NCBI GenBank assembly: GCA_964634885.1 | Contig: CAZWLN010000060.1 | Coordinates: forward strand, 1-27,874 | Origin: DAINRZ01 sp964634885 | GTDB lineage: Bacteria; Bacteroidota; Ignavibacteria; Kapaibacteriales; UBA2268 | DNA: 27,874 nt | Direction: 5' to 3' | Shown here: piece by piece, positions 1 to 8,621 of the stretch | Numbering within the stretch: position 1 is the first letter of the stretch | Layout: the number at the start of each line of letters is the position of its first letter | The notes under the pieces: model-generated | The model's input: the letters and a program-made list of their open reading frames with translations, nothing else | Databases searched by the model: none | What the model was told of the DNA's origin: nothing | Program-made: the position numbers and the translations under genes

Positions 1-1518
1 TACGCGGCGGTTACGGGCCCTGTTTTCATCGCTGTCGTTAGGCGCTACCGGTTGTGTCGCTCCGTAGCCTTTCGACTGGATGCGCTTTTTGTCGATATTC
101 TTTCCTGTGAGGTATTCAGCTACGGCGTTTGCCCTTTGCTCCGAAAGGTTCATGTTGTACTCATTGGAACCGATGTTGTCGGTGTGTCCTTCGATGATTA
201 TCTTCTTGCCGGGGTATGTCTCCAGGAAGGTGATGAGCCTGTTCAGTTCCGGATACGATTCTTCCAGCAGCTCGTACGAGTCATATTTGAAGTAGATGTT
301 ATTGAGGGTGATGGTGAAATCGCCCCTGATCTGAACTAAGTACAGGTCTCTCTCCACTTCTTTATAGGTAGGGTCGATGTTCAGGTCGAGGAAATCGCTT
401 TCGGGATAGTAACCGTCTGCTTGTGCCCGGAAGGAGTACTTCCTGCCGTAGTTCAGGATGATTGAATAGGTCCCGTCGGCAGGGGAGGAAGAGGCAGTAC
501 CTGCTTCGGAGCCGTCAGGGAGGGTTTCGTAAACAACTTTTGCCTCTAATGGCTGTTTCGTAAGGGAGTCAAGCACCCTGCCGTGTACCAGTACCACAGG
601 TTCCGGTTTTTCCGTTACCAATTTAAGGCGGTAGATGTCCCTGTCGCCGTTTTGCGGATTCTCAGAGGCGAAGTAGGCATATTCGCCGGAAGCAGGAAGC
701 TTGAAATGGTAATCGTGGCCGGCAGTGTTTACTTCAGGCCCCATGTTTACCGGTTCGGACCAGTTATTCCAGGTGTCGTCGAGCCTCTTAGTGTAGAAAA
801 TATCCCTTTTTCCGTATCCTTTGTGGCCTTCGCTGGCAAAATACATGGTAACGTTGTCGGTGCAAAGAAAAGGCGAATCCTCATTCAAAGAAGTATTGAT
901 TACCGGGCCTAAGTTCAACGGTGCAGACCAGGAATATTCACCGGTCCTGAAGCTTATGTATATGTCCCTGTCTCCGAGGCCGCTGTCCCTGTTGACGCTG
1001 TATAGCAGTATTTTCCCGTCGCCGCTCATGGAAAAGGTGGAAAGCCTGTCACGGTTGTAATAGTCCACGATGTCCATGGGTTTGGGGATGCTCCAGCCAT
1101 CGGTACGCCTGACAGACATCGAAACACTGGTCCTGACGTTAAAATCGCGATTGTAAACACCGAAAACGAGCATGTTGTTCCCGTCGGTGGTAATGGCGCA
1201 AACAGCATTCGGGTTGGTCGTATTAAGAGGGTAACCGATATTCATAGCTTCGGACCATTTGCCGTCCGGCTGAAGGGTAGATACCCAGATGTCCTGGTCG
1301 TCATCCCTCACAGACGATCCGACGTTCGAGGGATGGCCCTGCCTGCAAAAGTACAGCGTTCTGCCGTCAGGAGAGATGATTGGTGCAAAATCGTCGTACG
1401 CTGAGTTGATTGCAGGCCCAAGGCTCTCTTTAACATACTTTACTTCCTGGCCGTTAACTCCGGCAGCAACTGCAAGGAATAAAAGCAGGAATAATGCAGG
1501 CAATTTACTGATTTTCAT
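1..1518 (-). CDS. PD40-repeat / OmpA-domain outer-membrane protein (3' end outside window)
   Basis: This frame is open for 506 codons from the ATG at 1518 to the left edge, so the C-terminus is missing. Residues 1-24 form a signal peptide ending near GVNGQ. Several WD40-like PD40 blades follow, for example DDFAPIISPDGRTLYF near residue 43 and similar segments near 158, 212 and 265. A carboxypeptidase-regulatory-like segment (GRVLDSLTKQPLEAKV) lies near 305-330. An OmpA-like peptidoglycan-binding domain starts near 403, with IYFKYDSYELL, EGHTDN and NLSERRANAV. In this family the Asp of HTDN and the Arg of LSERR contact diaminopimelate of peptidoglycan, so the protein probably anchors the outer membrane to the wall, facing the periplasm. 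The start overlaps the purD stop as ATGA, implying translational coupling. Proteins with this layout are common in Bacteroidota, some linked to gliding or T9SS; the specific role here is unknown. Confidence 0.88.
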   Translation of the reverse strand, partial: MKISKLPALFLLLFLAVAAGVNGQEVKYVKESLGPAINSAYDDFAPIISPDGRTLYFCRQGHPSNVGSSVRDDDQDIWVSTLQPDGKWSEAMNIGYPLNTTNPNAVCAITTDGNNMLVFGVYNRDFNVRTSVSMSVRRTDGWSIPKPMDIVDYYNRDRLSTFSMSGDGKILLYSVNRDSGLGDRDIYISFRTGEYSWSAPLNLGPVINTSLNEDSPFLCTDNVTMYFASEGHKGYGKRDIFYTKRLDDTWNNWSEPVNMGPEVNTAGHDYHFKLPASGEYAYFASENPQNGDRDIYRLKLVTEKPEPVVLVHGRVLDSLTKQPLEAKVVYETLPDGSEAGTASSSPADGTYSIILNYGRKYSFRAQADGYYPESDFLDLNIDPTYKEVERDLYLVQIRGDFTITLNNIYFKYDSYELLEESYPELNRLITFLETYPGKKIIIEGHTDNIGSNEYNMNLSEQRANAVAEYLTGKNIDKKRIQSKGYGATQPVAPNDSDENRARNRRV

Positions 1519-2786
1519 ATCAATCCCTTTTTACCTATGTCTTTACGATAATACATATTCTGGAAATTAATACTCTTTACTGATTCATAAGCTTTGTCGA
1601 TCGATTCTTTAAGTGTGTCGCCCATACCGCATACACCAAGTACGCGGCCTCCGCTGCTGACTATGTTCCCGTCCCTGACGGCCGTACCGGCGTGGAATAC
1701 TGTTGAACCGTTCCCTTCAGCTTCTTTTATTCCGGTGATTGGGAAACCTTTTTCGAAGCTGTCCGGGTATCCGCCGGAAGCAAGGATGACACAGCAGGAG
1801 TATCCTTTGGCCGGATTGACTACCGTGCCGGCGTCGAGCCTGCCGGTGGCGGCGCTGTAGAGCAGCCCTGCGAAATCACCTTCAAACACACTGAGTACTG
1901 CCTGTGTCTCCGGGTCTCCGAACCTGGCGTTGAATTCTATTACATAAGGTTCGCCCCCGGCAATCATCAACCCGGCATAGAGGCAGCCTGAAAACGGCGT
2001 GCCTTCCTGTCTCATGCCGTCGATTACAGGTTGAATTATTTTAGTTTTCACCTTCTCGAGCAGTTCGGGAGTAATTATGGGAGCGGGGGCATAGGCGCCC
2101 ATCCCGCCGGTATTCTTGCCTTTGTCGTCGTCGAATACTCTTTTGTGGTCCTGGGAAGGAGCCAGTGCAACAAACTGCGAACCGTCCGTAACGGCCAGGA
2201 TGGAAGCTTCCTGTCCCGTGAGAAATTCCTCTACGACGATGCTGCTGCCCGCGGAGCCGAATGCACCTCCGAAAACTTCATCGACAGCCTTGTGTGCGTC
2301 TTCAAGGTTCTCTGCAATTATTACTCCTTTGCCGGCGGCCAGCCCGTCAGCTTTGATTACTACCGGCAATTTGCCCTGGTCTATATAATTGTGTGCAGCT
2401 GCCTGCTCCGATGATCCGAAACGCTTGTATTCGGCTGTCGGAATTTTGTACTTTTTCATGAAGTCCTTGGCAAAGCCCTTTGATGATTCAAGCATTGCGG
2501 CTGCTTTGGTGGGGCCGAATACGTTGAGTCCCTCTTTCCGGAGAAAATCGGTAATTCCTTCCGATAGCGGCTGTTCCGGCCCTACGACTACCAGGCCAAT
2601 CGCGTTTTCTTTGCAGAATTGGACTATTGCATCGAAATCATTGGCTTTGACCTGGGGATCACGTGCAGATTCAAATATGCCGGGGTTGCCCGGTGTACAG
2701 AAAATTGTTCCCGCAGAAGGCGACTGCGCTAATTTATATACCAGGGCGTGTTCCCTGCCTCCGCTGCCGATTACCAGAATATTCAT
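1515..2786 (-). CDS. purD: phosphoribosylamine--glycine ligase (GARS)
   Basis: This enzyme performs the second step of de novo purine synthesis, ligating glycine to 5-phosphoribosylamine with ATP in the cytosol. The 423-residue length is normal. The N-terminus MNILVIGSGGREHALVYKL is the classic GARS opening. The ATP-grasp core is visible as KADGLAAGKGVIIA, then GGMGAYAPAP, and the metal-binding EFNARFGDPETQ segment. A GGAG ribosome-binding site sits 6 bases before the ATG. It lies 21 bases after the deacetylase-like gene and overlaps the following OmpA-type gene by ATGA, so it appears embedded in a surface/acyl-modification operon. purD is often co-transcribed with other pur genes; none is visible here. 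I see no defect, so it is probably the functional copy. Confidence 0.97.
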   Translation of the reverse strand: MNILVIGSGGREHALVYKLAQSPSAGTIFCTPGNPGIFESARDPQVKANDFDAIVQFCKENAIGLVVVGPEQPLSEGITDFLRKEGLNVFGPTKAAAMLESSKGFAKDFMKKYKIPTAEYKRFGSSEQAAAHNYIDQGKLPVVIKADGLAAGKGVIIAENLEDAHKAVDEVFGGAFGSAGSSIVVEEFLTGQEASILAVTDGSQFVALAPSQDHKRVFDDDKGKNTGGMGAYAPAPIITPELLEKVKTKIIQPVIDGMRQEGTPFSGCLYAGLMIAGGEPYVIEFNARFGDPETQAVLSVFEGDFAGLLYSAATGRLDAGTVVNPAKGYSCCVILASGGYPDSFEKGFPITGIKEAEGNGSTVFHAGTAVRDGNIVSSGGRVLGVCGMGDTLKESIDKAYESVKSINFQNMYYRKDIGKKGLI

Positions 2787-2807
2787 TGTTTCTCCGTTTT
2801 TTTTTAT

Positions 2808-3947
2808 TTAAATATTTAAGTTCTTCGATGAAATATGGTCAATTGCTTCTGTCAGTGTCCACCACCCGACGTTGTCCCTGTGTTTCCTGCCGATTCCATC
2901 GATGATGAGTTCCAGGTTCCTGGTGCTGTGCATATCTTTAACATGGCCGGAAGCAATGACCGGAATGACGATGCCGTTGTCATTGTACTTTTTCAGGTTC
3001 TTGTCCGAGATGATTCCGTCAATTATTTTCAGGAAAACAGATGCCGGGATATAGTCATAGTCGAGTTGGAAAGCTGCCCTGGAAAGCAGCGCTTTAAGGT
3101 AGAAACCGGGGCCTTTTCTCTGATTCTTCTTGTAGTACCTGTTGCCGACAGGGTATTTTACTGCTTTGATACGGTCTCTTTCTTTCATCCACTCTATCTC
3201 CGTATCAGTGATAGCTGTGTCGAAAGCAAAGTTGTAATAGAGTGCCGGAGACAGTTTTTTCAGTACCAGCGAATGGTATTTCGTAACTGAATAGACTGGC
3301 AATTCGAGTAAGCCTTCACCGGGATTGCCGGGCAGGCAGAGGTTGCCGGGGGCAGTATGCCAGGGAATGATGTTGGAAGGAGCCTGCCTGAAATCATACA
3401 TTCCTTCGCTGTACAGATTCTTCGAAACGGAACTGTCGCATATTATGCCGTTTTTGCGAAGAATCGGGAGGATTTCTTTCTCGGGCTGTATTCCGTAGCC
3501 GCCTGCCCTGAATGCCCTGCAACTGTAACCGGGCCTGACAGGAGTTAATAATTCATCCAGGTAATTCTTACCTTTGATTACTAATTCTTCTATTGTGTCG
3601 TTTGGCAATGAGGAAAGCGCCCATTTTGCCATGTCGGGTTTTGTCCCGGGGCCTTTCGCTCCCAGCCACTGCGGATGAATGTGAAGCTGGACGTCATGAT
3701 TCTGATCGATGGTATCTTTCAGGGCTGTTTCCCAGGAGTCGGCGATCTCTTTAGCAGAGCCATCGGTTTCACTTAATGAGCGGAAATAGAACTGCTGCAT
3801 TACTTCTGCCATCAGCGTAATTTTTCCGCCAGTGGCGCCGAGCAGGCTTAACAATTCCCTTAGCGGCTTCTCCTGAATGTCGAAGTAATCGCCGGAGCCG
3901 TCGCCGAACAGTTCCCAGTCGTTCGTCAGTACTATTGCTATCTTCAT
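2808..3947 (-). CDS. NodB-like polysaccharide deacetylase-family protein
   Basis: This 379-residue protein has the outline of a carbohydrate esterase 4/NodB-type deacetylase. It shows a strand followed by TNDWE (D10), then LHIHPQW (H89, H91), FRAGGYG (R147) and CDSSVS (D171). In classical members TFDD gives the catalytic and metal Asp, and HSxxH gives two metal His ligands. Here the second motif is HxH and the first lacks the double Asp, so it belongs to a divergent branch found in glycan loci; activity is inferred. No signal peptide is seen, which suggests a cytoplasmic nucleotide-sugar or lipid-linked substrate. I chose the ATG at 3947 because AGGA lies 7 bases upstream and the codon makes an ATGA overlap with the upstream acyltransferase gene. 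A GTG at 3962 would add five residues. Confidence 0.75.
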   Translation of the reverse strand: MKIAIVLTNDWELFGDGSGDYFDIQEKPLRELLSLLGATGGKITLMAEVMQQFYFRSLSETDGSAKEIADSWETALKDTIDQNHDVQLHIHPQWLGAKGPGTKPDMAKWALSSLPNDTIEELVIKGKNYLDELLTPVRPGYSCRAFRAGGYGIQPEKEILPILRKNGIICDSSVSKNLYSEGMYDFRQAPSNIIPWHTAPGNLCLPGNPGEGLLELPVYSVTKYHSLVLKKLSPALYYNFAFDTAITDTEIEWMKERDRIKAVKYPVGNRYYKKNQRKGPGFYLKALLSRAAFQLDYDYIPASVFLKIIDGIISDKNLKKYNDNGIVIPVIASGHVKDMHSTRNLELIIDGIGRKHRDNVGWWTLTEAIDHISSKNLNI

Positions 3948-4837
3948 ATCATCCTGTTCCACTTGTAATACCTTCGTGGATATATTGTAATGTTATCATC
4001 AACTAATTTTATCATAATTTCGAAAAGAGGCTGCGAATTTACAACAAAAAAATTCATGTCGTTGACCTGGAAGTCCCGTGCAATTTCTTTGGGTATATAT
4101 TTCCTGAAATATTCCGGAATGTCGAACTTCATTTTCCTGATGTCGTGGGCATACGTTTTAACGACAGTATTGTTGCCGTTCCTGTCGATGCACTGTGCCT
4201 TGAACAAGTGGCTGTGATAGGGATTGACCGGGAAGTCTTCCTTCAGGTAATCATCGACGATATGCGTGGAGGAGAAATAATTGGATGTGACGCCGATGCC
4301 GATTGATTTCGCGTTGTGTTCCAGGACTTTGAAGTAAGGACTGCAGGAATCGTAAGGATAGGGCGAATCCTGGTGTTCAGCCGTCAGTTCTTCGGCATAT
4401 TTGCCTATGGCGCATACGGACTTCGACGGGTGCAGGCTGCGGACGCTGTCTTTGTGCCTCCTGGCAATTTCACTGAGCATACCGGTAAAAGAAGGTGAAC
4501 GCCTGACGTTGAACACTTCACCGCTTTTAAGGAACTCATAGGAAGTGAGCTGGGGGTATGTTGGAAAAAGGAGTGTACCTTCGCTGCCTACCGTATCGAG
4601 TAAAAGAGGCAGCAGGTCTTTAATGTTGAAATCGAGTTTCAGCCTGTCAAGAGAACTGTGAATGAAAAGGACGTCTCCTTTTCTTATATTGAAATCCTTC
4701 GATAGCATCTCTTTGAATTGTTCGTATCCGATGGGCTGCAGGCTGTCGAGCAATTGTTTCCTCGACGCCTGTTTGGCTGATTTATATTTCAACAGGTATT
4801 TTTCGGGAACTATTCTTTTTGCTAATTCTTTTATCAT
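3944..4837 (-). CDS. AAC(3)-fold N-acyltransferase
   Basis: This 297-residue protein matches the aminoglycoside 3-N-acetyltransferase superfamily (Antibiotic_NAT). Visible landmarks are VLFIHSSLDRL (57-67), TLLFPTYPQ (88-96), RRSPSFTGMLSEIARR (112-127), the RSLHPSKSVCAIG block with H136, SPYPYDSCSPYFKVL (158-172) and SSTHIVDD (189-196). The family transfers an acyl group from a thioester, normally acetyl-CoA, to a sugar amine. Homologues inside polysaccharide loci usually modify amino sugars and do not confer drug resistance. Position between LuxC-like and NodB-like genes, with an ACP at the head of the operon, makes an amino-sugar N-acyltransferase the best guess. Whether its donor is CoA or the ACP cannot be read from sequence. 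It follows the reductase gene by 9 bases and overlaps the deacetylase gene by ATGA. No strong Shine-Dalgarno precedes its start. Confidence 0.82.
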   Translation of the reverse strand: MIKELAKRIVPEKYLLKYKSAKQASRKQLLDSLQPIGYEQFKEMLSKDFNIRKGDVLFIHSSLDRLKLDFNIKDLLPLLLDTVGSEGTLLFPTYPQLTSYEFLKSGEVFNVRRSPSFTGMLSEIARRHKDSVRSLHPSKSVCAIGKYAEELTAEHQDSPYPYDSCSPYFKVLEHNAKSIGIGVTSNYFSSTHIVDDYLKEDFPVNPYHSHLFKAQCIDRNGNNTVVKTYAHDIRKMKFDIPEYFRKYIPKEIARDFQVNDMNFFVVNSQPLFEIMIKLVDDNITIYPRRYYKWNRMI

Positions 4838-4846
4838 AATTGCATT

Positions 4847-6085
4847 TCAGAGGACAGAAATACTTTTTGTAAATTCAATCATCAGGTTGTAGCCGTCCCA
4901 GACGGGGGCAAAATTCAATGCGCTGCCGACGGGAACCATCCTGTCGATGCCTTTGCCGGCAAGCTTACTAGCCAGTTCCCTCATCGTTTCCTGGCTGAAA
5001 CCAGTGTAAGTAAGTGTCTGGTCGTTTGCTTGTACCAAGGGGATGATGTCGTCGGGACTGCCGATGAAACATTCGTAGAAGAAGCCGCCGCCGCAGGTTT
5101 CACGTGCATTACCCACCGACATGCAGTCAATCCTTACAACAGTAGCCTGGTCGTCGGCCCGGTCATGGTATGAGAGAATATTGACGTCGCCGGCAGCTTT
5201 TTCGAATACCTCTATATGTTTATTCAATGCTACTGAAATGTCGTCTCTGTGCCCCTTCTTTTTCATATAATCCGAAAGTTGGGACCAGAACAAAACTGAA
5301 GCATTGGCATTCGCTTCATCGCTGCCGGAGAAATACACAATCCGGGGGGAAGAGCAGCCCATCTGGCCGAAATAATAGCCGTCGTTGTAAAATGCCGCTG
5401 CTGTTGCCTCCAGGGCTTTCTCTTCGAACTGAAGATAGCTCTCCGAATCAATTATTGAATAGGAAACTTTGTCGGCAAAAGTGATTTCCTTGGTTGTCGG
5501 TTTCGCCTGGAAAGACCTGATGAGCGATATTGTACTGTCGCCACCCCAGACGACCCTCATGTCGGCAATGGACGACAGCCGTTTGTTGATGAGGTCTTCG
5601 TGTTCGTAGTTGATGACAATATTCCTATTGGAAATATCGGAATATTGCTCCCTGGCAGCGGTCTTCCTGAAAATATCCAGAAGTATTTCTACCTGTTGGT
5701 TTTTGCGTGAAGAGACCCTTACGATGTTGATGTTCCCGGCAAGCAGGGACAAAGCCCAGGAATAGGCGAATATGGTATCGACATTCGAAGGTGCGATGTG
5801 GAAAGCTACGCCTCTGGGAGCGAGCAGTACTGTGCTGTTAAGGCTGCCCTGAACCTGGTCCGCCAGTCCCTGTATGGATGACCTCCTGAGGAAGAAGGCG
5901 AGGGCTGAGAGTTCAGGAAAGGAAGAAGCCAGTTTATCGGTGAATATGCTTTTGGAAATATCATTGAGGAAGGCGACGGCCGTGTCGTTCAAGGGCTGCA
6001 TGAGCCTGGCTTTGACTACATCCTCAGTAATTATTCCATCAATATTATTTGATTCATTTATTGTTGGGAAATATTGCCTGATCAT
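4847..6085 (-). CDS. LuxC-like acyl-CoA / acyl-protein reductase
   Basis: This 412-residue protein resembles the LuxC acyl-CoA reductase family, an aldehyde-dehydrogenase-like fold that reduces an acyl thioester to an aldehyde with NADPH. The segment RGVAFHIAPSNVDT (91-104) corresponds to the nucleotide-binding region. GQMGCSSPR (240-248) contains the expected nucleophilic Cys, C243, which forms the acyl-enzyme. In luminous bacteria LuxC receives the acyl group from LuxE. Here the LuxE-like gene lies directly upstream, 18 bases away, so the same partnership is likely. No luxA, luxB or luxD is visible, so light production is not implied. Non-luminous LuxC/LuxE pairs occur in surface-polysaccharide loci. 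The aldehyde product and chain length are unknown. Confidence 0.85.
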   Translation of the reverse strand: MIRQYFPTINESNNIDGIITEDVVKARLMQPLNDTAVAFLNDISKSIFTDKLASSFPELSALAFFLRRSSIQGLADQVQGSLNSTVLLAPRGVAFHIAPSNVDTIFAYSWALSLLAGNINIVRVSSRKNQQVEILLDIFRKTAAREQYSDISNRNIVINYEHEDLINKRLSSIADMRVVWGGDSTISLIRSFQAKPTTKEITFADKVSYSIIDSESYLQFEEKALEATAAAFYNDGYYFGQMGCSSPRIVYFSGSDEANANASVLFWSQLSDYMKKKGHRDDISVALNKHIEVFEKAAGDVNILSYHDRADDQATVVRIDCMSVGNARETCGGGFFYECFIGSPDDIIPLVQANDQTLTYTGFSQETMRELASKLAGKGIDRMVPVGSALNFAPVWDGYNLMIEFTKSISVL

Positions 6086-6103
6086 ATTTTACCCTGTTAA
6101 TTA

Positions 6104-7183
6104 TTAGGAAAAAGCGTATATGTCGCTGCAGCCGCGGAGTTCTGCTTTCGGAACCCTGCCCTGTATCGTGAACCGCGATCCATGCCTGCCGCAGGGGCAA
6201 TCGTCAACGCCGTGGATGGCGCCGAGATCTTCCGTCAGAAGAGAATGGCCCGGATAGCTGCGGGGAAGGACACTAAGTGTCTGAAGGATGCCGGTTTCAC
6301 CGGTTTCAGCTACATCCCAGTTTTTGTAATCCCTGATGATTACTTCTGAGAAATTGGCGGGATGGAAGTAACCGGCTTCACACTCCATGTAGATGCTGCC
6401 GACCTGTTCCACCATACCGTAAAAATTGTGTACGCGGGGAATGGCAGTCTGTTCAAAGATGGATTCTTTGAAAATCTCGTTTGTAACCGATTCTTCCTGA
6501 AGCTTCTTCCAGCCTCCGCTGTGGATGAGTATTCCTTTGATAAGCGGCAGTTTGAGGTTAAGCTGCCTGAGGGCCTGGTAGAAATTCTTCCAGATGAGGA
6601 ACGTGAACCCGAAAATGAGGATTTCGCTGTCTTTGTACTTCTCAACAAAGTCCATCAGCGTTTTAACGTCCAGTTCCAGGTTCTCATCGAGAATATAGGT
6701 GTGGTCCCTGCCGAAGTTGGACAATCCTGTCAGGCCGGCCCCACGGGCGCTCATGCTTGCGTTCCTGCCCACTGTTTTTTCCGAATCGACAATCAGCATC
6801 GGCAGCCGTTTAGGGCCGATGAAGGAAGTAACGATGGAAGCAAGCGCTTTTGTCTGTAAAAGGGATGTTTCTTTGTTGATTGCTATCCGTGAGACCTGCT
6901 GTGAGGTGGTGCCGCTGGATGTCAGTGTCTTCATTACTTCGGCGTCGGGTATGCTCCTGAGGTCAAAGTCCTTGAAAAGCCTTACGGGCAGGTAAGGTAA
7001 ATCGGCCAGAGTGGCGAAGCCGGGCCTGTTCCCGTACAATTTATTGTAAATCCGGCTGTAAACCTGTGAATTGGCTCTGTGGAAATCTGTAAGTTCCCGG
7101 AGTTCATTCAGCAGCAGTGAGGATTTCTCGTCGTTTGCAATGCTGTACTGGCGTCTGTCGAAAAGTTCCTGGATTATGCTCAT
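6104..7183 (-). CDS. LuxE-like acyl-protein synthetase / PaaK-type ligase
   Basis: This 359-residue protein matches the LuxE acyl-protein synthetase family, related to adenylate-forming PaaK ligases. It has YLPVRLFKDF (64-73), the ATP-loop TLTSSGTTSQ (86-95), a HNFYGMVEQVGSIY segment matching the adenylation core, and a C-terminal CPCGRHGSRF stretch followed by QGRVPKAELRG. LuxE activates a free fatty acid as acyl-AMP, holds it on a C-terminal Cys and passes it to LuxC. The C-terminal CPC..GC cysteines here could serve that role or bind metal as in PaaK relatives; I cannot decide. The start overlaps the AMP-ligase stop by ATGA, with AAGGAG 11 bases upstream inside the ligase gene. Confidence 0.84.
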   Translation of the reverse strand: MSIIQELFDRRQYSIANDEKSSLLLNELRELTDFHRANSQVYSRIYNKLYGNRPGFATLADLPYLPVRLFKDFDLRSIPDAEVMKTLTSSGTTSQQVSRIAINKETSLLQTKALASIVTSFIGPKRLPMLIVDSEKTVGRNASMSARGAGLTGLSNFGRDHTYILDENLELDVKTLMDFVEKYKDSEILIFGFTFLIWKNFYQALRQLNLKLPLIKGILIHSGGWKKLQEESVTNEIFKESIFEQTAIPRVHNFYGMVEQVGSIYMECEAGYFHPANFSEVIIRDYKNWDVAETGETGILQTLSVLPRSYPGHSLLTEDLGAIHGVDDCPCGRHGSRFTIQGRVPKAELRGCSDIYAFS

Positions 7184-8607
7184 TGCCGGAATTGCTCCTT
7201 CATTGTTTTGTAATCTTTTTTGCCGGAGCTTGTGTAAGCGATGGCAGAGGTCAACCTTACATCGACAAGGGAATGGTGAAGTGAATAGGCATTAGAGACC
7301 AGATCCACGGTTTGTTTGACCGTTGATTCCTCGCCCGATTCGACAAATATCTCTATCAGGTCGTCATTCTGCAGACAGGCAGACGCCAGGTCCAGTTTTT
7401 CCCTGATAAGTCTTTCTATGTCGTCGAGATTGATACGCTGGCCCAGTACTTTGGAAAAACGCTTCAGCCTGCCGGTAATGTACAGGTAGCCGTCGTTGTC
7501 GAGGTATCCTACGTCACCGGTTCTAAGTACTCCGTTTTGTTCGTCTCCCTTTGCAAGGTCGGCACGGGTTTCGGCATAGCCAAGCATGACGTTTGGGCCG
7601 GAATAGACCAGTTCGCCGGTTTCATTGGGAGGCAGAATTCTGTTATCATCGACAATTGCCAGTTTGCCTCCGGGAATGGCGATGCCTGCAGAGCCTGCCT
7701 TCTCCGGCTGCTTTTCAAACGGTACATAGGCAATGCGGGCTGTGGCTTCTGTCTGGCCATACATCACGAAAAAGCGAAAGCCTTTTTCTTTTGCGATAGC
7801 TTCGAACTTAAGGATGTTTTCTTTACTGAGCTTGCCGCCTGCCTGTGTCATTGTCCTGAGCGAAGGCAGGTTCATTGTCCCGAAGCGCAGCCTTAGAAGC
7901 ATCTCATAGGAATAGGGGACACCGGCGAAGGACGTGCAGTTGTTTTCCCTGAACGTAGTCCAGAAGTTCTTCTGCATTACCGTATCGTTAGAGCAGACGA
8001 TATGAGCGCCGGTAAGAATGTGGGAATTAATCACCGACAGTCCGAAGGAATAGCTCATCGGCAGGGAAGTAATGGCTGTTTCGTTGCTGTCAACCGAGAG
8101 GTATTCGGCGATGGAAGAAGCATTGGCCGAGAGGTTCTTGTAGCTGAGCCTTACGAGCTTGGGATTGCCGGTTGTGCCGGAAGTAGAGAGCAGCAGTGCC
8201 GTATCTTCAAAGACACTGCCTGTGTCGGTTTCCCTGCATTCATATATGGGTAAAGTCTCACCAAATGACGACTTCAGGGTGTAACTGTCGAAATGGTAAC
8301 CGTTAGTTGCGGCAGCAATAATAAGCTCCGGTTTGTAGCAGTCGATGATATTGGAAGCCAGTGCGCGATCGGTTGCCGCATTGATGAGCAGGGCAGTGTT
8401 CCCTGAGTTCAGGACAGCAAGGTAAGCGATGACGCTGTTGTAGCTGTTGTCGCAGAAGACAGCAGCAATGCCTTTGTGAGGAAGGGACAGCGCTGAAGAA
8501 AGGCTTTCCACATCGGACCTAATCCTGTCAAAGTCATAATTTCCCTCACCGGCTGAATCGGTAATAGCCAGCGTTTTTTGCCGTTCGTCTTTTAATTGCC
8601 AGAACAT
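7180..8607 (-). CDS. AMP-dependent acyl ligase (ANL superfamily)
   Basis: This 475-residue protein is a compact adenylate-forming enzyme, predicted to activate a carboxylic acid as an acyl-AMP and load it onto a phosphopantetheine carrier. All core motifs are present: A3 STSGTTGNPK (141-150), A5 YGQTEAT (283-289), A7 LRTGDVGYLDNDGYLYITGR (361-380), the A8 hinge through GQRINLDDIE (389-398) and A10 SGKKDYKTM (461-469) with the usual lysine. It starts 14 bases after the acyl carrier protein stop, so that carrier is the natural acceptor. Substrate is not readable; it could be a short acyl, hydroxyacyl or amino acid group. It is shorter than most acyl-CoA synthetases and closer in size to polysaccharide- or carrier-linked ligases. 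No clear Shine-Dalgarno precedes the ATG, so coupling to the upstream gene is plausible. Confidence 0.88.
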   Translation of the reverse strand: MFWQLKDERQKTLAITDSAGEGNYDFDRIRSDVESLSSALSLPHKGIAAVFCDNSYNSVIAYLAVLNSGNTALLINAATDRALASNIIDCYKPELIIAAATNGYHFDSYTLKSSFGETLPIYECRETDTGSVFEDTALLLSTSGTTGNPKLVRLSYKNLSANASSIAEYLSVDSNETAITSLPMSYSFGLSVINSHILTGAHIVCSNDTVMQKNFWTTFRENNCTSFAGVPYSYEMLLRLRFGTMNLPSLRTMTQAGGKLSKENILKFEAIAKEKGFRFFVMYGQTEATARIAYVPFEKQPEKAGSAGIAIPGGKLAIVDDNRILPPNETGELVYSGPNVMLGYAETRADLAKGDEQNGVLRTGDVGYLDNDGYLYITGRLKRFSKVLGQRINLDDIERLIREKLDLASACLQNDDLIEIFVESGEESTVKQTVDLVSNAYSLHHSLVDVRLTSAIAYTSSGKKDYKTMKEQFRQ

Positions 8608-8621
8608 AATTATTAAACTGT

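Noticed and set aside
3944..4837. Aminoglycoside resistance gene
   Set aside because: The fold is AAC(3)-like, but the gene sits in a carrier/ligase/deacetylase operon with no mobile element or resistance context, so a glycan or lipid N-acyltransferase is more likely.
5263..5451. Short minus-strand frame overlapping the LuxC-like gene in another phase
   Set aside because: It lies wholly inside the reductase coding sequence, including its catalytic region, and encodes nothing recognisable.
4847..7183. Bioluminescence (lux) operon
   Set aside because: LuxC- and LuxE-like genes are present, but luxA, luxB and luxD are absent and the neighbours suggest surface modification.
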